From contig CM055269.1 of the NCBI GenBank assembly GCA_029237695.1, positions 31,654,956-31,718,955 on the forward strand: 64,000 nt of DNA. The letters run 5' to 3'. The stretch is from Conchocele bisecta (taxonomy: Eukaryota; Mollusca; Bivalvia; Lucinida; Thyasiridae). The notes under the pieces were generated by a model. It had not been told where the DNA came from, made no database searches, and saw nothing but the letters and a program-made list of their open reading frames with translations. Of the stretch, positions 62,913-64,000 are shown in pieces. Numbering within the stretch: the stretch's first letter is position 1; every line of letters begins with the position of its first letter. Position numbers and translations under genes: made by a program.

Positions 62913-64000
62913 ATGTCTTCGAGTCAATACGGTCGCAAACTCAATCCATACCGCAGACTGCGTGAGCCCCTCGGGGCAAAAGGCGTGAGACAGAGTGTCG
63001 TTATTACGAACAACCATCGACGATCGACCAGAACCAGCAGCTCTTGGTCCGCTTCCCCAACCTCGGAGGCTAACGACGTCATTGTGCCGGGTACTGTTCG
63101 CCTCGCTTTCACTATTTCGCTGACATCGACGGACGAGGACCGAACCGTCGTTCAGGACCTTGGTCGCGCCATCGTCAAGAAGACCATGATAAAGATTTCT
63201 GGTAATGAGGTGATGTCGATCGACGACAGCGACGTCTACCATTGTTATCAGGACCTATGGAAGACGGCGCAAGAGCGCGAAAACGCTGTCTATCAGGGTA
63301 TTGACACCAGCAAAAATAAGAACGTAACCAAACTTAGAATCGGGGCTGGTAACAAGGTAGATAACAACGCGAGTGACAATGCGGTCGCGGGCCCTTACGG
63401 CAACCGCTTCTACATCCCGCTCGACTTTGAGTTGCTGGAGAGTCACATGCCCTACTATCAGAGCGCTTTGGCTGACCGCCTCGAATACGAACTAACGTTC
63501 AACGACTACGGCCGAGTTCTCATAACCAGCGACATGTTATCGACGTATACGATCGATAATGTTTCGCTGGAGTACGACATGGTCACGATGCCCGAACTCG
63601 CGCGATTGATCAGAACCCAGTACGCCGGGCGCGTTGCCATACTTTACGACCAAGTACTTCGCCATCGCAAGATGACGAAAGACAAAGGCGACACATTGTG
63701 GAATATTAACGTCAACGTACCCGCCCGCTCTATGAAAGGTATACTGATGTTGTTCGAGGATGCTCGGTTCGCGTTCGGTGCTAGAAAAACCGAAAAATTC
63801 TATAACCCCAAAATCACGAAGGTAGAGGTGACGATCGAGGGAGTTCCCAATCAACTCTACAGCGCGGGTCTTCGCGCGCACCAGCAGTGGGACGAAGTAA
63901 GAAAGCAGTTTGCTGCCGGCTCTAAGCGCTCTTCGGAGGTTGCAGCGGTTGCCAAAGACCTGCATCTCTCGGCCGTCTCCCTCGCGGAGTTCCTGAATAC
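62913..64000 (+). CDS. Major capsid protein, open to window end (copy 2)
   Basis: From the ATG of MSSSQYGRKLNPYRRLREPL the frame has no stop for all 362 codons up to the window edge. A one-base loss near 63,015 and a one-base gain near 63,068 change about 18 residues locally but restore the frame (the NPSTIDQNQQ block is replaced). All other capsid blocks are present: GRAIVKKTMIKISGNEV, FYIPLDFELLESHMPYYQSA and VPARSMKGILMLFEDA. This is the best-preserved large gene in either full element. Its C-terminus lies beyond the window. Confidence 0.88.
   Translation, partial: MSSSQYGRKLNPYRRLREPLGAKGVRQSVVITNNHRRSTRTSSSWSASPTSEANDVIVPGTVRLAFTISLTSTDEDRTVVQDLGRAIVKKTMIKISGNEVMSIDDSDVYHCYQDLWKTAQERENAVYQGIDTSKNKNVTKLRIGAGNKVDNNASDNAVAGPYGNRFYIPLDFELLESHMPYYQSALADRLEYELTFNDYGRVLITSDMLSTYTIDNVSLEYDMVTMPELARLIRTQYAGRVAILYDQVLRHRKMTKDKGDTLWNINVNVPARSMKGILMLFEDARFAFGARKTEKFYNPKITKVEVTIEGVPNQLYSAGLRAHQQWDEVRKQFAAGSKRSSEVAAVAKDLHLSAVSLAEFLN

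Larger units (their letters stand above)
55001..64000 (+). mobile_element. Polinton/Maverick element copy 2 (continues past the window)
   Basis: It starts with the same AGTAGTAGTAAGGGAGTC terminus as copy 1 and has the same gene order and orientation through to the capsid gene, where the window ends. The left repeat is 191 bp because a 44-bp block (AAAATGATACCACCTCC onward) is missing relative to copy 1. Its gene breaks are mostly at different positions from those of copy 1, so the two copies decayed independently after separate insertion. The host bases immediately before it are ACATTG; the right-hand target copy is outside the window. Confidence 0.93.

Overview
The window is animal nuclear DNA, most likely from a bivalve or other mollusc. 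It is AT-rich and repeat-dense, with short exons bounded by GT/AG splice sites, many foldback elements, LINE remnants, minisatellites and one 500-N assembly gap. All assignments come from reading motifs and reading frames; no database search was possible.

Part 1 (about 1-30 kb) is dominated by one host gene on the minus strand. I could assemble eleven small exons from 28,934 down to 3,627. All ten exon junctions agree in codon phase. The product looks like a secreted or membrane-anchored extracellular protein. It has repeated beta-sandwich-like modules (motif DQDGDNVRC, then two module ends of the type LGKHIICASAVDNTG and IKKLCLVAVDSNG) and ends, in this window, with a six-cysteine EGF-like domain. 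Its introns hold LINE fragments, foldback (MITE-like) elements, dispersed repeats and a roughly 5.1-kb, 64-bp-unit minisatellite at 23.24-28.38 kb. Each minisatellite unit contains a copy of the 3' end of exon 2 and its splice donor.

Part 2 (30,216-48,219) is a complete Polinton/Maverick element (copy 1). It has 235-bp terminal inverted repeats, a 6-bp AGCCGA target duplication and about sixteen genes: penton, fibre, double-jelly-roll major capsid protein, packaging ATPase, retroviral-type integrase, protein-primed family B DNA polymerase, a zinc-finger protein, and several conserved small proteins of unknown function. Most large genes carry frameshifts or stops. I recognise no maturation protease gene. 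The virion, packaging and integration genes show it derives from an adintovirus-like agent.

Part 3 (48.8-52.8 kb) is an internally deleted remnant of a more divergent Polinton-like element. It keeps pieces of the capsid gene, ATPase and polymerase N-terminus between its own inverted repeats. It is followed by a miniature LTR element (52,967-53,332) whose LTRs contain a tRNA-like sequence.

Part 4 (55,001 to the window end) is a second Polinton of the same family and orientation as copy 1 (copy 2), cut by the window edge inside the capsid gene. Comparing the copies shows which reading-frame breaks are private to each. It also reveals a candidate RNA-polymerase-III-type RNA near the left end (31.46-31.60 and 56.05-56.18 kb), whose 14-15-bp stem keeps pairing through several double substitutions.
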